Source: Pseudomonadota bacterium
GTDB lineage: Bacteria; Myxococcota_A; UBA796; GCA-2862545
Assembly (NCBI GenBank): GCA_947475315.1
Contig: CANJMY010000011.1
Coordinates: 1-57,359, forward strand
Reading direction: 5' to 3'
DNA length: 57,359 bases
Positions within the stretch are counted from its first letter, which is position 1. Every line of letters starts with the position of its first letter. Positions 19,602-28,008 of the stretch are shown piece by piece. The translations under genes and the position numbers were made by a program. The notes under the pieces were generated by a model. The model ran no database searches, had not been told where the DNA came from, and was given only the letters and a program-made list of their open reading frames with translations.

Positions 19602-20084
19602 CTAGCCCTCGCCGCCGGAGCGATGCCGCTCGGGCAGGCGCTTGAGCTGGTGGCCGACCCGGTCGACGATGCCGTTCACGAACGCGCGCGACTCGGCGGT
19701 GCCGTAGCGCTTGGCCAGCTCGATCGCCTCATTGCACGACACGCTGCCGGGGATGTCCGGGCAGAACATCAGCTCGAACGCGGCGATGCGGATGAGGTTG
19801 CGGTCGACCAGGGGCATGCGACGGACGCGCCAATTGGTCGAGCAGGACTCGATCATCGCGTCGATGGCTTCGTGGTGCTCGTTCACGCCGAGCACGAGAC
19901 GCTGAGCGAACTCGACCTCCTCGCTCTCGGGCGCGCGCAGGTCCGGGATGCCGTCGCCGTCGACCAGCGCAGCCCACAGATCATTCAGCCCGCTGGGCTC
20001 CTCCGCCATGTCCGAGCGGTAGAGCGCGAGCAGCGCGTACTCACGGGCCTGACGGCGCGACGGGGACGACTTGGTGGACGTCAC
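19602..20084 (-). CDS. nusB: Transcription antitermination factor NusB
   Basis: NusB binds boxA RNA with S10 and promotes antitermination of rRNA operons. The 160-residue protein has the all-helical NusB features: [14 protein letters not shown] at the N-terminus, [15 protein letters not shown] in the middle, and the C-terminal signature [20 protein letters not shown]. The start is the GTG at 20084 overlapping the ribH stop (GTGA); the longer frame to 20129 is inside ribH. The ribH-nusB order is very common in bacteria. Confidence 0.94.
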   Translation of the reverse strand: MTSTKSSPSRRQAREYALLALYRSDMAEEPSGLNDLWAALVDGDGIPDLRAPESEEVEFAQRLVLGVNEHHEAIDAMIESCSTNWRVRRMPLVDRNLIRIAAFELMFCPDIPGSVSCNEAIELAKRYGTAESRAFVNGIVDRVGHQLKRLPERHRSGGEG

Positions 20085-20554
20085 TTGCCCAGCCGGGAGA
20101 ACAGGGACGCCATCTCGATGCCGGTGCACGCGGCGCTCCAGCCGGCGTTGCCCGCCTTGGTGCCCGCGCGCTCGATGGCCTGCTCGATCGAGTCGACCGT
20201 GAGCACTCCGAAGATCACTGGCACGCCGGTGGAAAGACCCACCTGGCCCACGCCCTTGGCGGCCTCACCGGCCACCATGTCGAAGTGCGGGGTGGCGCCG
20301 CGGATGACGGCGCCCAGCGCCAGCACCGCCGCGTAATTGCCCGACTCCGCCAGCTTCTTGCAGGCGAGCGGGATCTCAAACGCGCCCGGGACCCAGATCA
20401 GGTCCAGGCGCGTGTCGGGGTCGATCCCGTGACGACGCAGCGCGTCCTCAGCGCCCGCGATCAGGCGCGAGGTGATGAAGTCGTTGAAGCGGGCAGCGAC
20501 GATCGCGAAGCGACCACCCGGGTCGGTCAGTTGACCTTCAATCACGCGCGGCAT
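20081..20554 (-). CDS. ribH: 6,7-dimethyl-8-ribityllumazine synthase
   Basis: RibH joins the ribityl-aminopyrimidine and the 4-carbon unit from RibB to make lumazine, the precursor of riboflavin. The 157-residue protein has the family motifs [34 protein letters not shown] and the helix GTKAGNAG. The ATG at 20554 has GAGGG eight bases upstream; an ATG at 20569 would add five residues. It overlaps nusB by 4 bases and follows ribBA by about 70 bases that can form hairpins. Confidence 0.94.
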   Translation of the reverse strand: MPRVIEGQLTDPGGRFAIVAARFNDFITSRLIAGAEDALRRHGIDPDTRLDLIWVPGAFEIPLACKKLAESGNYAAVLALGAVIRGATPHFDMVAGEAAKGVGQVGLSTGVPVIFGVLTVDSIEQAIERAGTKAGNAGWSAACTGIEMASLFSRLGK

Positions 20555-20601
20555 GGGAAAGACCCTCATCTGGGGGATGGCGACGCCCGGTAACACGGTG
20601 A

Positions 20602-20629
20602 GGCGGCAAGCCGCCCCTGTAGCCTACAG
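20602..20629 (-). other. Two adjacent inverted repeats between ribBA and ribH
   Basis: GGCGGCaaGCCGCC (20602-20615) and CTGTAGcCTACAG (20617-20629) lie back to back; the second overlaps the ribBA stop codon. Together they may fold as an intercistronic hairpin that sets the ratio of the flanking proteins or protects mRNA. There is no T-run, so this is not a standard terminator. Confidence 0.4.
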
Positions 20630-21778
20630 CGACACGCGCTCAACAATGGACAGGCCGTAGGCCTCGACGCCCAGGATCTGGCGGCCGCCGCTGATCATGA
20701 TGCGCAGCTTGGACAGGCCCAGGTCCCGAAGGATCTGGCAGCCGGCGCCCAGGTCGCGGAGCACGTCGGCCGACGGAATGGCCATGGGGGCCACGGCGCC
20801 GTGCACGTCGCGCTCAAACGCGCGCTCGACGAACTCGACCGACATGCCGCGCAGGTGCATCAGCACGAGCGCGCCGGAGCCGGCCTCGGAGATGCGGGCC
20901 AGCGCGGCGGCGGCGGAGCCCGACAGGGCCGAGGCGTTCGGCGCCAGGAAGGCCCACGCGGGCGGCGCGGCCTGAACGCGCACCAGCGCCGGCTCGCTGT
21001 CTAGATCGCCCTTCCACACGGCCAGGTGGTGCCCTTCGGCGCCCACGCTCTGGTAGAGGCGCGCGCGGAAGGCCCCGTAGCCGGGGATCTCGATGGTGCC
21101 GTCCCGCACGGGCTTCACGATGCGCTCGTTGCGCATGCGGTACTTGATCAGGTCGGCCACGGCGACCAGGTGCAGCTTGTGATGCAGACCGAACTCAAGC
21201 AGGTCCGGCAGGCGGGCCATGGTGCCGTCCTCGCGCATGATCTCGCAGATCACGGCGGACGGGTTGAGGCCGGCCAGGCGGGACAGGTCGACCGAGCCCT
21301 CGGTCTGGCCGACGCGCTCGAGCACGCCGCCGTCGCGCGCGCGCAGCGGGAAGATGTGGCCCGGGGTGACCAGGTCACGCGGCAACGCGTCCGGGCGGAT
21401 GGCGACCTGGACGGTGTGCGCGCGGTCGGCGGCGCTGATGCCCGTGGTCACGCCGTGGCGCGCTTCGATGCTCACCGTGAACGCCGTGTTGTACATGCTC
21501 TGGTTGTGGCTCGCCATCATGGGCAGGCCGAGGCGATCGACCTGCTCCGCGGTGAGCGTCAGGCAGATCAGGCCGCGCGCATGCACGGCCATGAAGTTGA
21601 TCTGCTCAGGCGTCGTCATCTCGCCCGCGCCGACCAAGTCGCCCTCGTTCTCTCGGTCTTCGTCGTCCACCATGATGACGAGCTTGCCGGCGCGCAGGTC
21701 GGCCATCGCGATCTCGACACGGCGGATCGGGTCCGGATCCATCACCACGAAGGCGTCATCTTGCTTGAGAGGTGTCAC
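20624..21778 (-). CDS. ribBA: 3,4-dihydroxy-2-butanone 4-phosphate synthase fused to a degenerate GTP cyclohydrolase II domain
   Basis: Residues 1-205 are RibB, which makes the 4-carbon unit for RibH: VDDEDRENEGDLV and HGVTTGISAADR are intact, while the usual RGHTEA motif reads VGQTEG, replacing a metal-binding His by Gln. Residues 206-384 have the RibA fold but lack the three zinc cysteines expected around VRVQAAPP and downstream, so GTP cyclohydrolase II activity is unlikely. The start is a GTG overlapping the ribE stop (GTGA); an ATG at 21742 is possible. A functional RibA must be encoded elsewhere. RibBA proteins with inactive RibA domains are known in other bacteria. Confidence 0.88.
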   Translation of the reverse strand: MTPLKQDDAFVVMDPDPIRRVEIAMADLRAGKLVIMVDDEDRENEGDLVGAGEMTTPEQINFMAVHARGLICLTLTAEQVDRLGLPMMASHNQSMYNTAFTVSIEARHGVTTGISAADRAHTVQVAIRPDALPRDLVTPGHIFPLRARDGGVLERVGQTEGSVDLSRLAGLNPSAVICEIMREDGTMARLPDLLEFGLHHKLHLVAVADLIKYRMRNERIVKPVRDGTIEIPGYGAFRARLYQSVGAEGHHLAVWKGDLDSEPALVRVQAAPPAWAFLAPNASALSGSAAAALARISEAGSGALVLMHLRGMSVEFVERAFERDVHGAVAPMAIPSADVLRDLGAGCQILRDLGLSKLRIMISGGRQILGVEAYGLSIVERVSL

Positions 21779-22416
21779 GTGAATCCGTGCTCCTTGAGCT
21801 TGTCGAAGGTGAGGCCGGTCTTGCCGCCGACGAACGAGAGCATGCGCTCCACGTAGCGGGCCAGGACGTCGACCTCGAGGTTGACCACGTCGCCCGCCGC
21901 GAGGCGACCGAGGTGTGTGACGCGTGTGGTATGGGGCACCAGGTTCACGCGGAAGGTGCTGCCGGCGACCTCGTTGACGGTCAGGCTGACGCCGTCGATG
22001 CAGATGCTGCCCTTGCTGGCGATGTAGCGAGCGAGGGCGTCGGTCGCGTCAACCCAGACGATCCAAGACTCGCCGGCGGCCTCGCTGCGGACCACGCGGC
22101 CCACGCCGTCGACGTGGCCCTGCACCAGGTGGCCGCCCAGGCGCTGTCCGGCGGCGAGCGCGCGCTCCATGTGGATGGCGTCGCCGGTCTTCCAGCCGCC
22201 TACGGTGGTGACGGCCAGCGTCTCGCGGCCCGCGACCACCTCAAAGATGTCGCCCGCGGTGCGCTCGACCGTCAGGCAGACGCCGTTGCACGCGATCGAG
22301 TCGCCGATCGCCACCTCGGCCAATGGGATGGCGGTGCGCAAGCGCAGGCGACGCCCGCCGCCCTCGGGTGACACCCCCGCGATCGAGCCGGTGTCTTCAA
22401 CCAGTCCGGTGAACAT
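21775..22416 (-). CDS. ribE: Riboflavin synthase, alpha subunit
   Basis: This enzyme dismutates two lumazine molecules to riboflavin. The 213-residue protein shows the internal duplication of the family: MFTGLVEDTG with SIACNGVCLTV in the first half and SKGSICIDGVSLTVN in the second, plus GGHLVQGHVDG at the junction. The ATG at 22416 is behind GGAGGG and shares a base with the ribD stop (TGATG). The open frame reaches far upstream through ribD, but that part is not riboflavin synthase. Confidence 0.95.
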   Translation of the reverse strand: MFTGLVEDTGSIAGVSPEGGGRRLRLRTAIPLAEVAIGDSIACNGVCLTVERTAGDIFEVVAGRETLAVTTVGGWKTGDAIHMERALAAGQRLGGHLVQGHVDGVGRVVRSEAAGESWIVWVDATDALARYIASKGSICIDGVSLTVNEVAGSTFRVNLVPHTTRVTHLGRLAAGDVVNLEVDVLARYVERMLSFVGGKTGLTFDKLKEHGFT

Positions 22417-23495
22417 CAGCCCTCCTGTCGGCGGATCGGGTAGCGCAGCCGCACGTCGTCCCCGAGCGCCGTGATGTCGGGCGCGCCAAAGCGCGGCGCG
22501 TCGGCCAGGCGCGCGATCGGGGAACCGGCGAGCCAGCTCTGTCCGCCCGGGATCACCATGCCCGCCACGTAGACCAGCACGGTGTCGACCACGTCCGCGT
22601 CGAGCAGCGCGCGGTGCACGCGACCGCCGCCTTCGACCATCACGCGGTGCAGACCACGCTCGCCCAACGCCCGCAGGGCCGCGCGGAGGTCCACGCCCTC
22701 CCCCGCGCGCGGCACCCGCACGACGTCGGCGTCGAGGGCGCGGTCCGGCGCGTCGTCCGCGCACACGATCACCGCCCGCCGCGAGCTCTTCAAGAGGCGT
22801 GCCGCCGCCGGGATCTTCAGCTCGGTGTCGAGCACGACGGGGACTGGGTCGCGCCCGCCGTCCACGCGGCAGGTCAGCGCCGGGTCGTCCGAGCGGACGG
22901 TGCCCGACCCCACCAGCACCGCGTCGTGCATGGCGCGCTCGCGGTGCACGTCGGCGCGGGCCTGCTCGCCGGTGATCCACTGGCTCTCGCCCGCGGCGGT
23001 GGCGAGCTTGCCGTCCAGGCTGGTCGCCACCTTGAGCGTGACCTCGGGCAGCCCGCCCTCGACGACGCGGCGAAAGCCCAGCGCGACCCGGGAGCAGTCC
23101 TGCTCGCCCACGCCGAGCGTCACTTGCACGCCCGCGCCGCGCAGCAGCTCGAGCGCCTTGCCGCGCATGGGCGGGTACGGGTCGACCACGCCGACGACGA
23201 CGCGCTCGATGCCTGCGGCCAGGATGGCGTCGGTGCAGGGCGGCGTGCGGCCGTGGTGGCAGCACGGCTCCAGCGTGACGACCATCGTCGCGCCGCGGGG
23301 GTCCTCGCCGCGGGCGCGGGCGTCGGCCAGCGCCACGACCTCAGCGTGGGGGCCGCCGGGCGGACGCGTCCAACCCTCGCCGATCACCCGGCCGTCGCGC
23401 ACCAGCACGGCGCCGACAGGCGGGTTGGGGGCGGTGGTGCCCAGCGCGCGACGTGCGAGGCCCAGCGCCACGCCCATCGCCGCCGCGTCGTTCAA
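22416..23495 (-). CDS. ribD: Bifunctional diaminohydroxyphosphoribosylaminopyrimidine deaminase / 5-amino-6-(5-phosphoribosylamino)uracil reductase
   Basis: RibD carries out the second and third steps of riboflavin synthesis. Residues 1-145 are a zinc deaminase (His50-Ala-Glu52 in GGPHAEVVAL; Cys78 and Cys87 in EPCCHHGRTPPCTDA). Residues 146-359 are the NADPH reductase (KVATSLDGKLATA, TVRSDDPALTCR, VEGGGRVHRALL). The start is a TTG at 23495 overlapping the nrdR stop (TTGA) with GGAGAAG upstream; the first ATG, at 23477, is a weaker choice. It is the first rib gene of the group, with no space for an FMN riboswitch before it. Confidence 0.94.
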   Translation of the reverse strand: MNDAAAMGVALGLARRALGTTAPNPPVGAVLVRDGRVIGEGWTRPPGGPHAEVVALADARARGEDPRGATMVVTLEPCCHHGRTPPCTDAILAAGIERVVVGVVDPYPPMRGKALELLRGAGVQVTLGVGEQDCSRVALGFRRVVEGGLPEVTLKVATSLDGKLATAAGESQWITGEQARADVHRERAMHDAVLVGSGTVRSDDPALTCRVDGGRDPVPVVLDTELKIPAAARLLKSSRRAVIVCADDAPDRALDADVVRVPRAGEGVDLRAALRALGERGLHRVMVEGGGRVHRALLDADVVDTVLVYVAGMVIPGGQSWLAGSPIARLADAPRFGAPDITALGDDVRLRYPIRRQEG

Positions 23496-23941
23496 GACTT
23501 CTCCCGCAGCGGGGTGATCGCGGCCAGGAACTGATCGACGTTGCCGAACGCGCGGTAGACCGACGCGAAGCGCACGTAGGCGACCTCGTCGGTCTCCTTG
23601 AGTACGTCCATCACCGTCTCACCGACCACGCTCGACGGGATCAGCGGCTCGCGGCGATCTTCGAGGGCGCGCGCGACCTTTTCGACCAGGCGCTCGATCT
23701 CCTCCGGGCCGTAAGGCCGCTTGCGCAGCGCGAGCTGGATGCCGGACAGCACCTTGTCACGCTGGAAAGGCTCCTTGGCGCCGTTCTTCTTCACGATCCA
23801 CAGCACGCGCCCTTCGATGCGCTCGAAGGACGTGAAGCGCTCCCCGCACGCAAGACACTCACGGCGTCGACGGATCGCGTCGGCGCTGTCTCGTGAGTCG
23901 ACGACCTTGCTGTCGTCGTGTCCGCAGGCGGGGCATCGCAT
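23492..23941 (-). CDS. nrdR: Transcriptional repressor NrdR
   Basis: NrdR represses ribonucleotide reductase genes when dATP is abundant. The 149-residue protein has the zinc ribbon CPACGHDDSKVVDSR with the second pair CLAC (Cys3, Cys6, Cys29, Cys32) and an ATP-cone (VKKNGAKEPFQRDKVLSGI). The ATG at 23941 shares a base with the glyA stop (TGATG), and it overlaps ribD by 4 bases. Its usual target genes are not in this window. Confidence 0.96.
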   Translation of the reverse strand: MRCPACGHDDSKVVDSRDSADAIRRRRECLACGERFTSFERIEGRVLWIVKKNGAKEPFQRDKVLSGIQLALRKRPYGPEEIERLVEKVARALEDRREPLIPSSVVGETVMDVLKETDEVAYVRFASVYRAFGNVDQFLAAITPLREKS

Positions 23942-25188
23942 CAGGCGTACAGGCCTTGCGGGTAGACCGGGTGGCGCGCGCAGAGCGTCTCGATCTCACC
24001 GCGGACGCGGCCGATGACGGCCTCGTCGGTGCGGTTGTTCAGCACGTCGGCGATCCAGTCGGCCACCTGCGTGCAGTCGTCCTCGAGCAGGCCGCGCGTG
24101 GTGATGGCCGGGGTGCCCAGGCGGACTCCCGACGTGACGAACGGGCTGCGCTTCTCGCCGGGGACGGTGTTCTTGTTCACCGTGATGCCGGCGCGCTCAA
24201 GGACGGCCTCGGCCTCCTTGCCGCTGCACAGCTCGCCCAGGTCCAGCAGCATGAGGTGGTTGTCCGTGCCGCCGGAGACCAGCGTGAAGCCGCGCTCGAC
24301 TAGGCGGTTGGCCATGGCGGTCGCGTTGAGCTTGATCTGGCGGGCGTAGGTCTTGAACTCGGGGCGGAGCGCCTCGCCGTAGGCCACGGCCTTGCCGGCG
24401 ATGACGTGCATGAGCGGGCCGCCCTGAAGCCCTGGGAACACGGCCTTGTTGATGGCCGCGCCGAACTCTTCCTTCGCCATGATCATGCCGCCGCGCGGGC
24501 CGCGCAGCGTCTTGTGCGTGGTCGTGGTGACGAAGTGGCAGTGCGGGACCGGGTCCGGGTGCTCGCCCGCGACCACGAGGCCCGCGATGTGGGCGATGTC
24601 CGCGAGCAGGAGCGCGCCGACCTCGTCCGCGATGGCGCGGAAGGCCGGGAAGTCGAGCGTGCGCGGGTAGGCGCTGGCGCCGCAGACGATCATCTTGGGG
24701 CGCTCGCGCAGCGCCGTCTCACGGACGGCGTCCATGTCGATGCGGCCGGTCTGCTCGTTCACCCGGTAGTGGGTGGCCCGGTAGATCAGGCCCGAGCTGT
24801 TCACGGGCGATCCGTGGGTCAGGTGGCCGCCGTGCGACAGGTCCTGGCCGAGCAGGGTGTCGCCGGGCTTGAGGGTGGCCAGGTAGACCGCCGCGTTCGC
24901 CTGGGCGCCGGAGTGCGGTTGAACGTTCACCACGTCACAGCCAAAGAGCTGCTTGGCGCGGTCACGGGCGAGCTCCTCGACCACGTCCACGTTCACGCAG
25001 CCGCCGTAGTAGCGCTTGGAGGGCAGGCCCTCGGCGTACTTGTTGGTCAGCACGGAGCCGACGGCTTGCATGACGGCGAGCGAGGTATAGTTCTCGGACG
25101 CGATCAGCTCGAGGCCCTCCTCCTGGCGGTGGAGCTCCTTGACGAGCACGTCATGGACGGCGGGATCCTGCGAGGCGAGCGGCTCCAT
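23941..25188 (-). CDS. glyA: Serine hydroxymethyltransferase
   Basis: GlyA converts serine and tetrahydrofolate to glycine and methylene-tetrahydrofolate with pyridoxal phosphate. The 415-residue protein has full family length, with [27 protein letters not shown] and the PLP-binding Lys226 in [12 protein letters not shown]. The ATG at 25188 is preceded by GGAGACCC. It lies between rpiB and nrdR, as in many related genomes. Confidence 0.97.
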   Translation of the reverse strand: MEPLASQDPAVHDVLVKELHRQEEGLELIASENYTSLAVMQAVGSVLTNKYAEGLPSKRYYGGCVNVDVVEELARDRAKQLFGCDVVNVQPHSGAQANAAVYLATLKPGDTLLGQDLSHGGHLTHGSPVNSSGLIYRATHYRVNEQTGRIDMDAVRETALRERPKMIVCGASAYPRTLDFPAFRAIADEVGALLLADIAHIAGLVVAGEHPDPVPHCHFVTTTTHKTLRGPRGGMIMAKEEFGAAINKAVFPGLQGGPLMHVIAGKAVAYGEALRPEFKTYARQIKLNATAMANRLVERGFTLVSGGTDNHLMLLDLGELCSGKEAEAVLERAGITVNKNTVPGEKRSPFVTSGVRLGTPAITTRGLLEDDCTQVADWIADVLNNRTDEAVIGRVRGEIETLCARHPVYPQGLYA

Positions 25189-25202
25189 CTGGGTCTCCGG
25201 GA

Positions 25203-25217
25203 AAGGGGCCGCCCCTT
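25203..25217. repeat. Palindrome AAGGGGCCGCCCCTT upstream of glyA
   Basis: A 15-base palindrome with a single central base lies 14 bases before the glyA start codon, next to its ribosome binding site. Similar GGGGC...GCCCC palindromes lie before the PEBP-family gene (29617-29628) and alaS (51819-51831). It could be a small mRNA hairpin or a protein site, or chance in GC-rich DNA. Confidence 0.3.
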
Positions 25218-25286
25218 AACCAACCCGAGGCCACCCGCCGAACCGGTGATTGTCACGTCACCGCACAGCCCGACGGGACCGACCGC

Positions 25287-25715
25287 TCAGCCTTCCATCA
25301 TCTCGACGCGGGTCTGGTGACGTCCGCCTTCGAACTGGGTCTCCAGCCAGGCGTCCAGGCAGGCGATCGCAACACCTTGACCCACCACCCGCTCGCCCAG
25401 GCAGAGCACGCGGGCGTCGTTGTGGGCCATGGTCATGCGGGCGGAGAACGGGTCGGAGACCACCGCGGCGCGGACGCCCGGGACCTTGTTGGCCGTCATG
25501 GCCATGCCCTGGCCGGTGCCACACACCAGCACGCCGCGATCGGTCTCGCCGTCCCGCACCAGGTAGGCCACCTGCTTGGCGAAGTCCGGGTAGTTGCAGG
25601 ACATCGCCTCGTGGGTGCCGACGTCCACGACGTCATGGCCGCGCGACAGCAGATGCGCCGCGATGAGGTTCTTGAGGCTGAGACCGGCGTGATCGGACCC
25701 GACAGCGACCTTCAT
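25287..25715 (-). CDS. rpiB: Ribose 5-phosphate isomerase B
   Basis: RpiB interconverts ribose 5-phosphate and ribulose 5-phosphate; the latter feeds the RibB reaction coded downstream. The 142-residue protein starts VAVGSDHAGLSLK and has the catalytic Cys65 in VCGTGQGMAM, with HNDARVLCLGERVVG near the end. It begins 7 bases after acpP and is followed by a 98-bp gap before glyA. Confidence 0.95.
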   Translation of the reverse strand: MKVAVGSDHAGLSLKNLIAAHLLSRGHDVVDVGTHEAMSCNYPDFAKQVAYLVRDGETDRGVLVCGTGQGMAMTANKVPGVRAAVVSDPFSARMTMAHNDARVLCLGERVVGQGVAIACLDAWLETQFEGGRHQTRVEMMEG

Positions 25716-25722
25716 GAGACCC

Positions 25723-25965
25723 TCAGAGCAGGCAGGACGAGATGTAGCGAGTGGCGTCCTCGACGGTGCGGATCTTGTCCGCCTCTTCGTCGGGGATCTT
25801 GATGTCGAATTCCTTCTCGATCGCGAAGATCGCCTCCACGATGCCGAGCGAGTCCGCCTGCAAGTCGTGGACGAAGGACGCCGTGGGGACGACCTCGTGC
25901 GGGGGCTTCTTGAGCGCGTCCGCGATGATGCGCTGGACGCGCGTGGCGATGTCTTCCTGGGTCAT
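25723..25965 (-). CDS. acpP: Acyl carrier protein
   Basis: An 80-residue acidic protein with the phosphopantetheine site ADSLG (Ser39) and the helix AIFAIEKEFDIKIPDEEAD that is typical of fatty acid ACP. It carries growing acyl chains in the cytoplasm. It lies 8 bases after plsX, and the usual fabH, fabD and fabG between plsX and acpP are absent here, so those enzymes must be coded elsewhere. Confidence 0.95.
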   Translation of the reverse strand: MTQEDIATRVQRIIADALKKPPHEVVPTASFVHDLQADSLGIVEAIFAIEKEFDIKIPDEEADKIRTVEDATRYISSCLL

Positions 25966-25973
25966 CGACGTCC

Positions 25974-27011
25974 TCAGACCGTGCCTTGCGCGTCCGCTGC
26001 GCTGGGGGTCGACTCTGTAGCTGACGAGACGGCCTTCGCGACGGCCTCGACCAGCCCGTGTTCGGACGCATAATGTGCGAGCCCGATGGCCGCACGGACA
26101 GCCTCGGGATCGCTGCGTCCGTGCCCCACCACCACGGGCGCCGGGACGCCCAGCATCAAGGCCCCGCCGCGCGCGCGCCAGTCCAGCTCGTCGCGGAGCG
26201 CGTGGAGCGCCGGGCGCAGCAAAAGCGCGCCCGCCTTGGCCCGCAGGCTGCCTTCGACCTTGGCCATGGCGAAGGCCTTCATCATGGCGACCGTGCCCTC
26301 GACCGTCTTGATCAGCACGTTACCGGTGAAGCCGTCCGACACGAGCACGTCGCAGGCGCCGCGGAACGCGTCATCCGGCTCCACGTTCCCGACGAAGTGA
26401 ATGGGCAGCTTCTCGAGCAGGGCCCAGGCCTCCTGGACCACCCGGTTGCCCTTTCCCCGCTCCTCGCCGTTGGAGAGCAGCCCCACGCGCGGACGCGCGA
26501 CGCCCATGGTGCGCGCGTAGGCGTCGCCCAGCAGCGCGAAGGACGCGAGGTGGTGGGGCTCGGGGTCGGTCGTGGTGCCGACGTCACACAGGTAGAGGGT
26601 GCCACCGTCGGCCCGCGGCAGCGACGTGGCGATCGCGGGGCGATCGACGCCGGGCGCCTTGCCCAGCTCCAGCACCGCCGCGAACAGCGTGGCGCCTGAG
26701 TTGCCGCACGACACGGCCGCGGTGGCTCGACCCGCGCGGATCAGGCCCAGCGTGCGCCGGATGGAGCTGTCGTCCAGCCGCTTGGCGGCCAGCGGCTTGT
26801 CGTCCATGGCGACGACGGTGGGCGCGTGGACGATGGGCAGATCAATCCCCGCGGGGAGGCACGCGCGCACGCGCGGCTCGTCCCCCACAAGGATGACCTC
26901 GAACCCAGCGGCCTTGGCCGCGACCGCTCCAGCGACGATCGCGTCAGGCGCGTCGTCACCGCCCATCGCGTCGAGCGCGATGACGGGCCGTGCGCCCAGC
27001 GACCTGCTCAC
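25974..27011 (-). CDS. plsX: Phosphate acyltransferase PlsX
   Basis: PlsX makes acyl-phosphate from acyl-ACP for phospholipid synthesis. The 345-residue protein has ALDAMGGDDAPD at the N-terminus, SCGNSGATLFAA and the conserved SDGFTGNVLIKTVEG. It starts with a GTG overlapping the rpmF stop (GTGA) and ends with an Ala/Ser-rich tail. The rpmF-plsX-acp order is a widespread way to link ribosome and membrane growth. Confidence 0.95.
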   Translation of the reverse strand: MSRSLGARPVIALDAMGGDDAPDAIVAGAVAAKAAGFEVILVGDEPRVRACLPAGIDLPIVHAPTVVAMDDKPLAAKRLDDSSIRRTLGLIRAGRATAAVSCGNSGATLFAAVLELGKAPGVDRPAIATSLPRADGGTLYLCDVGTTTDPEPHHLASFALLGDAYARTMGVARPRVGLLSNGEERGKGNRVVQEAWALLEKLPIHFVGNVEPDDAFRGACDVLVSDGFTGNVLIKTVEGTVAMMKAFAMAKVEGSLRAKAGALLLRPALHALRDELDWRARGGALMLGVPAPVVVGHGRSDPEAVRAAIGLAHYASEHGLVEAVAKAVSSATESTPSAADAQGTV

Positions 27012-27217
27012 TCGGTCGGAGCCTGAGCCTCGAACTCGACCTTGGCGAGCGCCACCTGACGGCCGCGGTACTGGCCGCAGGCCTGGCAGAGGTGGTGACG
27101 CAGCTTGGCCGTGCCGCAGTTCGGGCAGTACTCGACCGCCGCCGTGAACTTGATGGCGTGGTGCGAACGGCGCATGCCCTTCACGCTGTGGGAGGTCTTC
27201 TTCTTGGGGACGGCCAT
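27008..27217 (-). CDS. rpmF: Ribosomal protein L32, zinc-binding form
   Basis: A 69-residue basic protein beginning AVPKKKTSHSVKGMRRSHH, as L32 does. Four cysteines (31, 34, 44, 47) form the zinc site, so this is the C+ version. The gene is 36 bases after yceD and overlaps plsX. Confidence 0.97.
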   Translation of the reverse strand: MAVPKKKTSHSVKGMRRSHHAIKFTAAVEYCPNCGTAKLRHHLCQACGQYRGRQVALAKVEFEAQAPTE

Positions 27218-27253
27218 GGTTGCTCCAGGATCAGGACGACGGGCTTACGCCCA

Positions 27254-27745
27254 TCAAAGCAGCTTCTTGAGAACGGAAAAGGGACCGGGCGTCTCGGAGT
27301 CGCCCGCAGAGAGCTTCACGAGGTCGGCGCAGGCATCACCCGGGCAGGTCACGCGCAGCGGCGCCACCAGCGCGAAGGCCTCCGACAGCACATCATCGGA
27401 CTCGAGCGCGACGCCGTCGAAGAACCCCTCGTCGAGGTCCTTGGCGTCCAGCTCGATCTCACCCTTGGGCGCGTCTTCGGGCGCCATGGTGTAGCCGAGG
27501 GTCTCGTGGGTGGTGACCGTCAGCTCGACCTGCTGACCGCAGCGGTCACAGGGGCGAGTGACCGTGGCGTGCCCAGCGGCGACCACGTTGAGGCCGCGCG
27601 ACTTGCGATCCACGGTGAGCGAGGCATCCAGCGCCGACACTTCCCCGTCCAGCGCGTTGCCAACGGCCACGCGCGAATCCGCATCTTCCGCCGTGAAGCG
27701 GAACGTGCGGCCATGGGGGGGTAGATCTTCGTAGACAATGCGCAC
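27254..27745 (-). CDS. yceD: YceD/DUF177-family protein
   Basis: This 163-residue protein has the DUF177 layout: an N-terminal strand region, then RPCDRCGQQVELTV with a Cys-x-x-Cys pair, an acidic patch, and a C-terminal CPGDAC. The family is linked to 23S rRNA and is nearly always upstream of rpmF, as here. The GTG at 27745 is chosen because GGAG lies five bases upstream; another GTG at 27769 would add eight residues. Confidence 0.88.
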   Translation of the reverse strand: MRIVYEDLPPHGRTFRFTAEDADSRVAVGNALDGEVSALDASLTVDRKSRGLNVVAAGHATVTRPCDRCGQQVELTVTTHETLGYTMAPEDAPKGEIELDAKDLDEGFFDGVALESDDVLSEAFALVAPLRVTCPGDACADLVKLSAGDSETPGPFSVLKKLL

Positions 27746-27841
27746 GCGGACTCCGGGGGGTGGACGCACGGCCCGGCCCTGTTACCCGTTCGGCCACACC
27801 CACGCAAGCGCACCACCGCACCGACATCGGACCGATCGGAC

Positions 27842-27860
27842 CTTTCACGCGACGTGAAAG
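27842..27860. promoter_or_regulatory. Perfect 7-5-7 inverted repeat between the yceD operon and the tRNA genes
   Basis: CTTTCACGCGACGTGAAAG is a perfect 7-base inverted repeat with a 5-base centre. It lies 97 bases upstream of yceD and 66 bases upstream of tRNA-Gln, in the only control region for both transcripts. The A/T-rich arms stand out against the GC background. It has the same 7-5-7 layout as the repeat at 1582-1600, but different arms. It is a candidate operator for the lipid/riboflavin operon. Confidence 0.45.
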
Positions 27861-27878
27861 TTCCTTGCGTGTCTGGGC

Positions 27879-27907
27879 TTGCGAGCCTCTGCGTAGCCCG
27901 TTAGAAG
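27879..27907 (+). promoter_or_regulatory. Possible promoter of the tRNA-Gln/tRNA-Glu pair
   Basis: TTGCGA (27879-27884) and TAGAAG (27902-27907) are 17 bases apart and end 18 bases before tRNA-Gln. Both hexamers are imperfect. Confidence 0.3.
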
Positions 27908-27925
27908 CCGCGGCACTCAAATCGC

Positions 27926-27997
27926 TGACCTGTAGTGTAATTGGCAACACAGCAGATTCTGACTCTGCTTTTCTTGGTTCGAGTCCAGGCAGGTCAA
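27926..27997 (+). tRNA. tRNA-Gln (anticodon CUG)
   Basis: A 72-base cloverleaf with acceptor arms TGACCTG and CAGGTCA, giving the weak U1-A72 pair typical of bacterial tRNA-Gln. The anticodon CTG is at 27959-27961 in the loop TTCTGAC, and the T-arm has GGTTCGAGTCC. CCA is not encoded. Only 11 bases separate it from tRNA-Glu, so the two are probably transcribed together. Confidence 0.94.
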
Positions 27998-28008
27998 TCT
28001 ATCAGTTT

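Noticed and set aside
22417-23265. Upstream extension of the ribE frame through ribD
   Set aside because: The extension is Arg/Ala/Gly-rich shadow of ribD; riboflavin synthase begins at the ATG at 22416 behind GGAGGG.
23492-23600. FMN riboswitch before ribD
   Set aside because: ribD starts inside the end of nrdR, so no leader of riboswitch size exists, and no RFN-type sequence was seen.
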